A stretch of DNA of 64,000 bases from Chryseobacterium oleae. Its GTDB lineage: Bacteria > Bacteroidota > Bacteroidia > Flavobacteriales > Weeksellaceae. The translations under genes were made by a program, and so were the position numbers. Below, piece by piece: positions 38,836 through 46,722 of this stretch (positions are counted from its first letter, which is position 1; each line of letters begins with the position of its first letter). The stretch spans positions 186,001 to 250,000 of the forward strand of contig NZ_FOVD01000002.1 of the NCBI RefSeq assembly GCF_900115055.1. The letters are read 5' to 3'. The notes below the pieces were generated by a model. It ran no database searches and had not been told where the DNA came from. It saw only the letters and a program-made list of their open reading frames with translations.

Positions 38836-40112
38836 TATTTCTTGATTGGTGTTAAAACAGTATTGGTGTCTATGTAAAAGATTCCATCAAAAGAGCGGCT
38901 CCAGTTCTTTTTCATGTCTGTTTTCTGGTTGATGGTCGATACAAATTCCTTTTTCAGGAATGAGCTTTCCGGAATATTTCTCAGGTTAAGAAAGAAATAC
39001 GGAGTTTTTGTCCTGTGAAACACGTTTTCAATAGCATATTTCCCAGGCTTGTCAGAAATACTTCCATTGTTATTTTGTTGGGCATATGAAGAAAAATCCA
39101 TTATATAGGCTGAATTTCCATATTGATTACGGATATAGGCACCCAAGGGGAGATAGTCTTTACTGTATCTTTCTGCAAAAGAGTGAATATTCGCGCACCA
39201 TACGATAACCTTTTTATCTTTATAAACAGAATCAATCTGATATATAAGATTCTTAGCCATTAGTGAATCTCTAAAGTGCATGCTCGGCATAGATCCAGGT
39301 TTAAATTTCCAATTCTTGGTCAAATTATCCTTTATATCACGAAAATATCGGGCGTATATTATATTTTCAGGTGTTTTTTCCAGTTTTAAAACAGCCTGTT
39401 CCAGTCTGGTAAGTTCCTGTAGCAATTCATTCTTTTGATTTCCCTTTAAAACCCTGCTGACGTACTTTTTGTAAATAAAATTATTAAGCTCATCAGTATG
39501 TTTACTGAGGATGGGGAAAGTCTTAATATCAATGTTATTGCGGCTTAAAAAATCTTTTAATAGCTTTCCGCGTTTAAATGCCAGTACACTTCCTGAAAAC
39601 TGAATATCAAAACCTCCCAGTTCAATAGGGCTAGCAGTTGTTTTTGTTTTTTGATAATATTGTATCAGTGGCTGGCTTTCTTTAGCACCCCACCAGTATC
39701 CGAAAAGCCCCAGACCTCCGATGGAATCTGCAGAAGTTTTGAGCTTATGATGCTTCATTTCTTCGTTCATGATCCAGGTGTCGTACTGTCCCGCTTCGTA
39801 AAGCACAACAGTATAGTTCATATTTTCATGGAGATATTTGATGAGTCGGCTTTTGGCTTCGGAAGTCGATCCGTCAATATGGGTATTTTCCCCGAGTATT
39901 AAAACCTTATTGTCTTTCAGGATAGTGTCAAATATTTTCAGATCGCTGTTGTCACGGTACTCCATAGAAATACTTTTCAAAGGATGTTTGTAGCTCTGGA
40001 TTTCAGAGAGCTGTTCTTTGGTGGCTTTCTCAGGGATTTCCTGATATATGATTTTGTTCAGGACAAAAATGGCAATAACGGAAATGATAAAACTGTAAAG
40101 TATTTTTTTCAT
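38835..40112 (-). CDS. Erythromycin-esterase family protein, membrane anchored
   Basis: 425 residues. An N-terminal transmembrane segment (about 4-22) is followed by an EreA/EreB-type domain with the family motifs ILGENTHIDGSTSEAKSR, VVLYEAGQYD, ELGGFDIQ and WCANIHSFAERY (active-site histidines and acids). Characterised members open the macrolide lactone ring, but many homologues have unknown substrates. As first gene of the ABC operon it could modify a compound that the pump then exports. Resistance is inference; no phenotype can be read from sequence. Confidence 0.8.
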   Translation of the reverse strand: MKKILYSFIISVIAIFVLNKIIYQEIPEKATKEQLSEIQSYKHPLKSISMEYRDNSDLKIFDTILKDNKVLILGENTHIDGSTSEAKSRLIKYLHENMNYTVVLYEAGQYDTWIMNEEMKHHKLKTSADSIGGLGLFGYWWGAKESQPLIQYYQKTKTTASPIELGGFDIQFSGSVLAFKRGKLLKDFLSRNNIDIKTFPILSKHTDELNNFIYKKYVSRVLKGNQKNELLQELTRLEQAVLKLEKTPENIIYARYFRDIKDNLTKNWKFKPGSMPSMHFRDSLMAKNLIYQIDSVYKDKKVIVWCANIHSFAERYSKDYLPLGAYIRNQYGNSAYIMDFSSYAQQNNNGSISDKPGKYAIENVFHRTKTPYFFLNLRNIPESSFLKKEFVSTINQKTDMKKNWSRSFDGIFYIDTNTVLTPIKK

Positions 40113-40457
40113 TCATTAAAATTTACAGGTTAATAAATTTTCTGTGGTTTTCTTTAATTGGTGGTGTTTTACTAAATAATGTTACTCTTCTGTGTGAATT
40201 ATTTATGAGAATAACGAAAATAATGCCAGTGAATAGAGTAGTGACGAATTGTCATTTGGGAATTCGGATTGAGTACAGTGGAATCAATTTGAAGATTTTA
40301 GTAACAAATTTTAGCCAGCCTCACATGAGTACAGGCGATGAAATTCACGATGAAAACATACGCTTTCAGAAGGTAAAAGAGGTAATTAATCCAAGTAATG
40401 ACAGTGGCTTGTCAATTTGAATTTAATGAAGTTGTAATAAATGAATAATTAATACGT
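40113..40457. other. Gene-free stretch upstream of the desaturase
   Basis: No convincing gene, tRNA or repeat is seen. A 71-codon open frame at 40205-40420 has no recognisable motif or promoter. The promoter of the minus-strand ABC/esterase operon must lie in the first part, but no TAnnTTTG was found. Confidence 0.5.
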
Positions 40458-40465
40458 TATATTTG
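40458..40465 (+). promoter_or_regulatory. -7 element for the desaturase, with ~95-base leader
   Basis: TATATTTG at 104 bases before the ATG. The leader holds a small hairpin, CCGG-TAATGTG-CCGG, near 40472-40486. Most other genes here have leaders of about 20 bases. Confidence 0.5.
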
Positions 40466-40568
40466 TACAATCCGGTAATGTGCCGGAAATCTCAATACCC
40501 TCCTTATTCCAACACCCGATTTTAGCACATCTGTTTGTTCGCGTCAGGTAGATCAAACAAGATATGTT

Positions 40569-41657
40569 ATGTCACAAAAAGTAAAATTCTCATCAGTTTC
40601 TGGTTCTCATTTTTACGCAACCCTCAGAAGCAGAGTAGATGAATTTTTCAGTCAGAATCAAAGAAGTCAACACGCGAATGCCCATATGTGGGGAAAAACT
40701 ATATTTTTCCTTACGGGGTTTATCGGGATTTACCTTGTCATCATTTCAGGCCTAATGCCTGTCTGGATGCTTTTGCCATTGGCAGCGGCTCTGGGGATGT
40801 TTAGTGCCTTTGTAGGCTTCAATGTATGCCACGATGCTATACATGGCTCCCTTTCCGGTAACAAAAAGGTGAATAAACTGTTCGGGTTTATTTTTAATCT
40901 GATCGGTGCCAATCCATATGTTTGGAGTATCACTCATAATCTGGTTCACCATACCTATACCAATATCCCCGGACACGATGAAGATATTGAGATCGCCCCT
41001 GGACTGATCCGGATTGCTGAAGAAGATGAAGTGAATCGTATTCAGCGGTATCAGCATTGGTATGCCTTTCCGCTTTACAGTCTGGCTTCTCTTTCATGGG
41101 TATTTCGTAAGGATTATGTGAAATTTTTCCAGAAAAAAATTGGCGCACATCAGAATAAACATCCTAAGCGGGAATATTTCAATTTATTTTTCTTTAAAGC
41201 GCTTTATTACTTTCTGTTTATTGTATTGCCTCTATTGGTGCTGGATATTAGCTGGTGGCAGTTTCTGATCGGTTTTCTGCTTCTGCATATTGCGGAAGGT
41301 CTGACGATGGGACTGGTGTTTCAGCTGGCCCACGTTGTGGAAGGAACCACTTTCCCGTTACCGAACGAAGCAGGGCAGATAGAAGAAGCCTGGGCGGAAC
41401 ATCAGATGCGTACGACAGCGAATTTTGCAACACACAATAAGCTCGCAGCATTTTTCCTTGGTGGGCTGAACAGGCAGATCGAGCATCATCTGTTTCCAAA
41501 AGTTTGCCACATACATTATGGAGAGATCTCCGTAATTGTGAAAAAGACAGCAATGGAGTTCAATTTGCCTTACAATGAAAATAAGAGCTTTTCATCCGCG
41601 CTGCGTTCCCATTTTCTAACGTTGAAAAAATTTGGCAAAGAGGCGGCTGTCAATTAA
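40569..41657 (+). CDS. Membrane fatty-acid desaturase (acyl-lipid/acyl-CoA type)
   Basis: 362 residues with four transmembrane segments. The three histidine boxes that bind the di-iron centre are present: HDAIH (88-92), HNLVHH (123-128) and QIEHH in the C-terminal part. The QxxHH third box is the form found in front-end and related desaturases. It introduces double bonds into membrane fatty acids, using ferredoxin or a similar donor. The gene is monocistronic between repeat- and remnant-rich flanks. Confidence 0.93.
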   Translation: MSQKVKFSSVSGSHFYATLRSRVDEFFSQNQRSQHANAHMWGKTIFFLTGFIGIYLVIISGLMPVWMLLPLAAALGMFSAFVGFNVCHDAIHGSLSGNKKVNKLFGFIFNLIGANPYVWSITHNLVHHTYTNIPGHDEDIEIAPGLIRIAEEDEVNRIQRYQHWYAFPLYSLASLSWVFRKDYVKFFQKKIGAHQNKHPKREYFNLFFFKALYYFLFIVLPLLVLDISWWQFLIGFLLLHIAEGLTMGLVFQLAHVVEGTTFPLPNEAGQIEEAWAEHQMRTTANFATHNKLAAFFLGGLNRQIEHHLFPKVCHIHYGEISVIVKKTAMEFNLPYNENKSFSSALRSHFLTLKKFGKEAAVN

Positions 41658-41735
41658 CCTGATTATATCTGTTGGCTTATTGTAAAAGTATGGCCAAACT
41701 CTAGGCTATAGCTATCCAATTGTGTCTCCTTAAAT

Positions 41736-41764
41736 AAGCGCAAAAAGATCCGAACCTATTGACC
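41736..41764 (-). pseudogene. tRNA-Arg T-arm remnant
   Basis: The plus-strand string AAGCGCAAAAAGATCCGAAC and the following CTATTGACC resemble the 3' part of the tRNA-Arg genes (GAGCGCGAAAGGATTCGAAC, CTTTGACC) with several substitutions. Only the acceptor/T-arm part is left. It is a third trace of the same tRNA family between the two intact clusters. Confidence 0.5.
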
Positions 41765-41880
41765 AAGTATTCTGTTGGGAATTTAAAGCCAGACTCGTGT
41801 CATTTAAATTGTAGAGCAATCTCATTTTTGCTCTCGCAGATTTTGAAGATCGAGCAAATCAATAAGCCTGAAAACTTGCC

Positions 41881-42082
41881 TTATCTGATTAATCTGCGTG
41901 AATTTTTTAAAATCATGATATATCCGTTACCTTCATCAGAATCAATTTCATTGATTCCACCTTTACTTTCCTTTATAAAATGTCATAATAATTAAAAATA
42001 AAACTTTCCGCAAGTTTTGCATATGATCAGTTTTAATGAATTTTATTTCAGGAAGATTAAATTTTGTAAAATGGAAAGGCAT
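41881..42082 (-). pseudogene. Coding remnants, one resembling the N-terminus of an RmlC-type sugar epimerase
   Basis: From ATG 42082 the minus strand encodes 39 residues starting MPFHFTKFNLPEIKFIKT and stopping at 41963. The opening resembles MPFxFxKLxIPDVxLIxP of dTDP-4-dehydrorhamnose 3,5-epimerases. An overlapping frame continues with GGINEIDSDEGNGYIMILKN and stops at 41881. These look like decayed gene ends rather than working genes. The epimerase resemblance is weak. Confidence 0.35.
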
Positions 42083-42093
42083 AAAAACAAAAA

Positions 42094-42116
42094 AACTCAC
42101 CATAAAATAATGAGTT
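42094..42116 (-). terminator. Terminator after the serine hydrolase gene
   Basis: AACTCA and TGAGTT enclose an 11-base loop; on the minus strand the hairpin is followed by TTTTTGTTTTT, 43 bases after the stop at 42159. Confidence 0.6.
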
Positions 42117-42158
42117 CTGTATAAGTAGCATAGGAAGACTTGTTGAATACTTGTACAG

Positions 42159-43298
42159 CTAATTTGAAGTGCTTATGCTGTTTAATGAGTTGATTTCTGT
42201 AAAATAAAATTTCGAAATATTCTCTGTCATAGTATAAGTTTCAACCCCCGTAAGATTAGTAAATAGAATAATAGATAAATTATCATTAGGATAAATAGTA
42301 ACAGAGGCACGCCCACCTCCAAAAGCAGAAGCCGCGAAATGTGTTTTTCTATTAATGATTGGCCAGCCTAATGCATATGAATTTAAAACTCCTCCAAAGC
42401 CATCATATGTTCCGTTATTTAACTTTACAGGTTCCCACATTTTTATGATATTTTCTCTGTTTTTTAAAAATTTACCATTTTGTAATGCCATAGTCCATTG
42501 AACCATATCATCAGCACTTGTAAACACGCCTGCATCAGTTCTGAAACTCGTTGGAAAATCTTCGTATAATTCAGTTAATCTATTAGTTTTCATATACTCT
42601 CCAGTTGTTTTGTCCAAAGTATAAAAGCTATATGTTGGCGCTTTATATCCAATAACATCATATGAATTTGCGTATCTTGTATGCTGCATTTTAGCAATAT
42701 TTAATTGATGTAATTGAACAGACTTTTCGAATGGAAGGTTTTCAATTTTTTCAATAACCTTTTGTAACAGAAGATAGTTTGTTGCATTATAGTTGAATTT
42801 TTCTCCAGATTTAAATTGTAAAGGTAAAGTTTGAACTTTGACCCAAGCTGAATCCTGTCCTTTATCACTAATTAAGCCATCCCCAATTGAGTTTTCAATG
42901 TCAGGCAGACCGGAAGTATGACTCAATAATTGTTTTATTGTTATATGCCCCCAATCTTTAGGTACAGATGTCAGATAAGTAGAAAGCGGTTTTTCAAGTT
43001 GCAACTTATTCTGTTCTACAAGTTGCATGATTGCGACAGAAGTAAATATTTTAGCAATAGAATTGATAGAGAATTTCGTATTATTGGTTACAGGAACAGC
43101 GAACTCAGCATTTGCTATACCCAGGGATTCTGAAAATAAAACTCTGTTTTTTTTTATTACAGCAACCTGTAATCCCGGAATTCCTTGCTCCTTCATTTCT
43201 TTTTTTAGATATTCTATAATTTCTTTTTTATGGTTTTGTGCAGAAATTAAATCATTCTGAATGAGTAATATACATATGACAAATAATATTTTTCTCAT
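42159..43298 (-). CDS. Serine hydrolase of the class C beta-lactamase / penicillin-binding-protein fold
   Basis: 379 residues with a signal peptide (ends LISAQ). The nucleophile motif S80-I-A-K83 (SINSIAKIF) is present. The second motif, usually YxN, reads YNATNYLLL, so the third position is A rather than N. The later HFAASAFGGGRAS segment corresponds to the KTG/HxG region. These are typically periplasmic esterases or D-aminopeptidases rather than true lactamases. The gene appears more AT-rich than its neighbours and lies inside the tRNA-bounded segment, so transfer is possible. Confidence 0.85.
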   Translation of the reverse strand: MRKILFVICILLIQNDLISAQNHKKEIIEYLKKEMKEQGIPGLQVAVIKKNRVLFSESLGIANAEFAVPVTNNTKFSINSIAKIFTSVAIMQLVEQNKLQLEKPLSTYLTSVPKDWGHITIKQLLSHTSGLPDIENSIGDGLISDKGQDSAWVKVQTLPLQFKSGEKFNYNATNYLLLQKVIEKIENLPFEKSVQLHQLNIAKMQHTRYANSYDVIGYKAPTYSFYTLDKTTGEYMKTNRLTELYEDFPTSFRTDAGVFTSADDMVQWTMALQNGKFLKNRENIIKMWEPVKLNNGTYDGFGGVLNSYALGWPIINRKTHFAASAFGGGRASVTIYPNDNLSIILFTNLTGVETYTMTENISKFYFTEINSLNSISTSN

Positions 43299-43359
43299 AG
43301 AAAATATTTTTTTTGAAAGTTACATATAATTTACTTATTAAGGGTGTGAATGCGGGTTT

Positions 43360-43497
43360 ATGCTGTTATTTCATCGGAAACAAAACCAATGGTATCAAAT
43401 GTTAGAAAAATACATTAAATCCAAAAAAATCGAAATCCGGACATTTGAAAAGCTATGTCTAAAGATTCTGAATAAAGTATATAGAGGTAGCACATGA
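43360..43497 (+). CDS. Possible 45-residue basic micro-ORF or gene remnant
   Basis: The open frame starts MLLFHRKQNQWYQMLEKYIK and is rich in Lys/Arg and aromatic residues. Composition looks protein-like, but there is no promoter or homologue I can name. It lies between the hydrolase and tRNA cluster 2, in a zone with other decayed fragments. Confidence 0.25.
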   Translation: MLLFHRKQNQWYQMLEKYIKSKKIEIRTFEKLCLKILNKVYRGST

Positions 43498-43566
43498 AAC
43501 GAATATAAATAAAAAATAGCACCATTATAAAACAAAAAAGACTCACAATGAAAATTGTAAGACTAA

Positions 43567-43635
43567 GTGAGCGCGTCAGGATTCGAACCTTTGACCGTCC
43601 CGATTACAAAATCGGGATGCTCTATCTAGGTTTGT
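43567..43635 (-). pseudogene. Decayed, chimeric tRNA-Arg copy (locus 2)
   Basis: Counterpart of the copy at 33905-33972. In RNA orientation the T-stem 5' strand is AAAGG (as in cluster 1) but the 3' strand is CCTGA (as in the intact cluster 2 gene), so the stem no longer pairs fully. The anticodon arm is CCCGA-TTTTGTAA-TCGGG and the 5' acceptor half is lost. An eroded terminator hairpin (43540-43565) follows it. Confidence 0.7.
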
Positions 43636-43659
43636 TTTTATTGGGGTATTATAAAACAA

Positions 43660-43689
43660 AAAGACTCACAATAAAAATTGTGAGTCTTT
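43660..43689 (-). terminator. Terminator of tRNA cluster 2
   Basis: A perfect 13-bp stem, AAAGACTCACAAT with ATTGTGAGTCTTT, has a 4-base loop; the minus strand continues TTTTGTTTT. It lies 6 bases after tRNA-Arg. Confidence 0.85.
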
Positions 43690-43694
43690 TTAAG

Positions 43695-43768
43695 TGAGCG
43701 CGTCAGGATTCGAACCTGAGACCGTCTGCTTAGAAGGCAGATGCTCTATCCAGCTGAGCTACGCACCC
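43695..43768 (-). tRNA. tRNA-Arg (TCT), second copy
   Basis: 74 bases with the same acceptor, D-arm and anticodon arm (loop CTTCTAA) as 34027-34100. The T-stem is TCAGG/CCTGA instead of AAAGG/CCTTT: both arms changed together and pairing is kept. Confidence 0.95.
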
Positions 43769-43800
43769 ATTAAATAATTTTGAGAAAATTAATAAAACTG

Positions 43801-43875
43801 TCGGGGCGGCAGGATTCGAACCTGCGACCTCCTGGTCCCAAACCAGGCGCGATGACCGGACTACGCTACGCCCCG
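43801..43875 (-). tRNA. tRNA-Pro (TGG), second copy
   Basis: 75 bases, identical in sequence to 34133-34207 as far as I can read. The 32-base spacer to tRNA-Arg is also nearly the same as in cluster 1, showing segmental duplication. Confidence 0.95.
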
Positions 43876-43905
43876 AAGTATATATGATAGTGAAAGAAAA
43901 AATAG

Positions 43906-43990
43906 CGGAGGGTAAGGGATTCGAACCCTTGCGACGCTTGCACGTCGACAGTTTAGCAAACTGCTCCATTAACCACTCTGGCAACCCTCC
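43906..43990 (-). tRNA. tRNA-Ser (GCT)
   Basis: 85 bases. Acceptor GGAGGGT/ACCCTCC; anticodon loop TTTGCTAAA region with anticodon GCT; a long variable arm (GTCGACGTGCAAGCGTCGC); T-arm AAGGG-TTCGAAT-CCCTT. First gene of the Ser-Pro-Arg unit. It has no counterpart in cluster 1. Confidence 0.95.
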
Positions 43991-44034
43991 TTTTTTCTTA
44001 TTTTTTAATGATCGTTGTTCCGTTATTGCGAGTG

Positions 44035-44042
44035 CAAATATA
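44035..44042 (-). promoter_or_regulatory. Promoter -7 element of tRNA cluster 2
   Basis: Minus-strand TATATTTG followed by CACTCGCAA, the same block as at cluster 1 (34252-34259). Confidence 0.65.
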
Positions 44043-44098
44043 GAACAGATTTCTTTATTTACCAAATAAAATTCAAGAAAAATTTGCGTATTTTTGAG

Positions 44099-44106
44099 GT
44101 GATAAA
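44099..44106 (+). promoter_or_regulatory. -7 element for the amidase gene
   Basis: TATTTTTG, 20 bases before ATG 44126. Confidence 0.5.
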
Positions 44107-44125
44107 TGATTAAAAAAATAAACTG

Positions 44126-45151
44126 ATGCGTAAGACATTATATATCATCGGATTAAGTACTTTTGTTTTTTCATGTACTTCCCAACAAAATGTAAAAAAA
44201 AATACATACAAGCCGAAAACCCCGGTATCACAGGTGAAATCGACTGTTAAAACTCCGGTCGCCGAAACTCAAAAACCAAAAATTACCAACGAGCACGGTG
44301 TAGAATTTTTTACAACCAATCTGGCTGATCCCGCGAAAAATGATAATACGGCAAGTTACGGTTCTATAGTATCAGCAAAACCGGCCGGATATAAAGTAGT
44401 GAAGACTTATTTCCCGGCCATTGCACAGAATTTCAGACAGCGTTATCTTATACTACATTATACTGCACTTCCTGATGATACATCCATTAAGGTTCTTACC
44501 CAGCAGGGAGTAAGTGCGCATTATCTGGTGAATAATACCGGAGATAATGAGATCTATCAATTGGTAGATGAAAACAAACGTTCTTATCATGCAGGAGTAA
44601 GTGCATGGAGAAATGACAAAAACCTTAACGATACCTCTATAGGAATCGAAATCGTGAATGCAGGCTATACATCAGATGCTACAGGAAAAAAGATATTCGC
44701 TGGTTTCAGTGATGAGCAGGTAAGAAAAGTAGCTGCACTGGCTAAAGATATAGTAGCAAGATATCAGATCCCGGCAACCAATGTGTTAGCCCATTCAGAT
44801 ATTGCGCCTACAAGAAAACAGGATCCGGGACCTATGTTTCCATGGAAGAAACTGTATGACCAATACCAGCTTGGAATGTGGTACGATGAAACGGCAAAAC
44901 AGAATTTCCTTTCTCTGGCTCAGGAAGAAGTCCCTTTAAAATATAACGATCCGTCGTTTATCTTTGTGGTTCAGACGGCATTGCAGAAATTCGGTTATTA
45001 TACTGATCTGAGTGGAAAGTGGGATGATGCAACAAAAAGAACCATTGAAGCCTTCCAGTATCATTTCCGTCCGTTGAATTACGATGGAATTATGGACGCC
45101 GAAACATGGGCGACTCTTCAGGCTTTAAATCAAAAATATCCAGCGAAATAA
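44126..45151 (+). CDS. N-acetylmuramoyl-L-alanine amidase (AmpD-like) with peptidoglycan-binding domain
   Basis: 341 residues. A lipobox-like signal (STFVFSC) suggests lipid anchoring. An Amidase_2 domain (about 90-250) has zinc-ligand regions ILHYTALPDD, YHAGVSAWR and AHSDIAPTRKQDPGP. A PG_binding_1 domain is at the C-terminus (about 270-340, with LQKFGYYTDLSGKWD). It cleaves the bond between N-acetylmuramic acid and L-alanine of cell-wall fragments. It is monocistronic, with its own promoter and terminator. Confidence 0.93.
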   Translation: MRKTLYIIGLSTFVFSCTSQQNVKKNTYKPKTPVSQVKSTVKTPVAETQKPKITNEHGVEFFTTNLADPAKNDNTASYGSIVSAKPAGYKVVKTYFPAIAQNFRQRYLILHYTALPDDTSIKVLTQQGVSAHYLVNNTGDNEIYQLVDENKRSYHAGVSAWRNDKNLNDTSIGIEIVNAGYTSDATGKKIFAGFSDEQVRKVAALAKDIVARYQIPATNVLAHSDIAPTRKQDPGPMFPWKKLYDQYQLGMWYDETAKQNFLSLAQEEVPLKYNDPSFIFVVQTALQKFGYYTDLSGKWDDATKRTIEAFQYHFRPLNYDGIMDAETWATLQALNQKYPAK

Positions 45152-45158
45152 CAACTAA

Positions 45159-45183
45159 AACGCATCGGTTCAGATGCGTTTTT
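45159..45183 (+). terminator. Rho-independent terminator after the amidase
   Basis: AACGCATC (45159-45166) pairs with GATGCGTT (45173-45180), followed by T residues. Confidence 0.8.
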
Positions 45184-45222
45184 GCTATATTTAAACAATA
45201 AAAAACAGTTAAAATATCTGTA

Positions 45223-46623
45223 ATGGAAAATTTCAGAAAAGAGAGTGATCTGTTAGGCGAATTAAATGTGCCTGCAGACGCATATTACGGGGTACAGACG
45301 CAGAGAGCGATCGATAATTTCAAGATTTCAGGACAGCTTCTGTCTTCATATCCGGATTTTATCAAAGGTTTGGCTTTCGTGAAAAAAGCGGCGGCAAAAA
45401 CCAATTATGAATTGGGTCTGCTTGATGAAAATCTTTATTTCAAAATTGCGGAAGCATGTGATGAAATTGTAGCAGGGAAGTACCACGAGCAGTTTCCTGT
45501 GGACATGATCCAGGGAGGAGCAGGAACTTCAATCAATATGAATGCGAATGAAGTAATTGCCAATATCGTTTTAGAAAAATTAGGAAAAAATAAAGGCGAG
45601 TACGAATTCTGTTCACCGAATGACCACATCAACCTATCCCAATCGACCAACGATGCTTATCCTACAGCGATCAAAATGGGATTATTGCACATGAATATCG
45701 GACTTGTGGAAAGACTGGAGAAAATCGTTGCCGCTTTCCGTGCCAAAGGAGAAGAGTTTCATGATGTGATCAAAATGGGTCGTACCCAGCTTCAGGATGC
45801 TGTTCCCATGACTTTGGGGCAGGAATTTGAAGCCTATGCTGCCACTTTAGAAGAAGATATTTCTAAATTAAATAACAATGCCGATTTATTTGTAGAAGTA
45901 AATATGGGCGCTACAGCTATCGGTACAGGACTGAATGCTCCTGTAGGTTACGCTACACTTTGTGCCAAAAATCTGGCTCAGATTACGGGGTTCCCGGTTA
46001 TTTCCGCACCCAATCTTGTTGAAGCAACACCGGATACAGGTTCTTACGTAATCTATTCTTCCGCTACAAAACGTCTTGCTGTAAAGCTTTCAAAAATCTG
46101 TAATGATCTGAGACTTCTTTCTTCAGGACCTAGAGCAGGATTATTTGAAATCAATCTTCCGCCCATGCAGCCGGGATCATCCATTATGCCTGGAAAAGTA
46201 AACCCTGTTATTCCGGAAGTAGTGAATCAGGTATGTTTTAAAGTATTTGGAAACGATCTTACCGTGACTTTTGCGGCAGAAGCAGGACAGTTGCAGCTTA
46301 ACGTAATGGAGCCGGTGCTTTCTCATGCGATCATGGAAAACATCAATTTCCTTTGTAATGCTTTGGATACGCTTCGTGAAAAGTGTGTGGTAGGAATTAC
46401 AGCCAACAAAGAGATCTGCCTGAACATGGTAAAACACAGCATCGGTATCGTAACGGCTCTTAACCCTTACATTGGGTACAAAAAGTCCACGGAGATCGCT
46501 AAAGAAGCTCTGGAGACCGGAAACAGCGTTTACAATCTGGTTCTGCAGAAGGGAGTTCTTTCCCAGGAAAAATTAGATGAAATTCTTGATCCTAAAAACA
46601 TGTTGAAACCACACAACAAATAA
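45223..46623 (+). CDS. aspA: Aspartate ammonia-lyase
   Basis: 466 residues. Fumarase/aspartase superfamily: GGAGTSINMNANEVIAN near the N-terminal third, NDHINLSQSTNDAYPTA, GRTQLQDAVPMTLGQEF, and the signature GSSIMPGKVNPVIPE with the catalytic serine in the flexible SS loop. It converts L-aspartate to fumarate and ammonia. The AspA-type specificity is supported by the N-terminal RKESDLLGELNVPADAYYG. No operon partner. Confidence 0.95.
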   Translation: MENFRKESDLLGELNVPADAYYGVQTQRAIDNFKISGQLLSSYPDFIKGLAFVKKAAAKTNYELGLLDENLYFKIAEACDEIVAGKYHEQFPVDMIQGGAGTSINMNANEVIANIVLEKLGKNKGEYEFCSPNDHINLSQSTNDAYPTAIKMGLLHMNIGLVERLEKIVAAFRAKGEEFHDVIKMGRTQLQDAVPMTLGQEFEAYAATLEEDISKLNNNADLFVEVNMGATAIGTGLNAPVGYATLCAKNLAQITGFPVISAPNLVEATPDTGSYVIYSSATKRLAVKLSKICNDLRLLSSGPRAGLFEINLPPMQPGSSIMPGKVNPVIPEVVNQVCFKVFGNDLTVTFAAEAGQLQLNVMEPVLSHAIMENINFLCNALDTLREKCVVGITANKEICLNMVKHSIGIVTALNPYIGYKKSTEIAKEALETGNSVYNLVLQKGVLSQEKLDEILDPKNMLKPHNK

Positions 46624-46629
46624 ATTACT

Positions 46630-46720
46630 TAACGGGTAATGATAAGTGATGAATTATGACGTAACTCAATTCATCACTTGTCCTTACTCATCACTCATAA
46701 CTCATCACTCATAACTAAAT
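46630..46720. repeat. Low-complexity ATCACT-type repeats before the glycosyltransferase
   Basis: ACTCATCACTCATAACTC and ATCACTCATAACT repeats plus an inverted half (AAGTGATGAATTATGA). Similar TCATTTATCATT strings occur before parB (58825-58858) and lepB (61258-61290). Confidence 0.5.
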
Positions 46721-46722
46721 AC

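Noticed and set aside
40205..40420. 71-codon open frame between the esterase and desaturase genes
   Set aside because: No motif, promoter or protein-like periodicity, and it lies in an AT-rich spacer; likely chance.
41759..41995. 78-codon plus-strand frame
   Set aside because: It begins in the tRNA remnant and runs antisense to better protein-like fragments on the minus strand.
43730..44065. 111-codon minus-strand frame across tRNA cluster 2
   Set aside because: It overlaps three intact tRNA genes and reads their sequence as protein; a well-known artefact.
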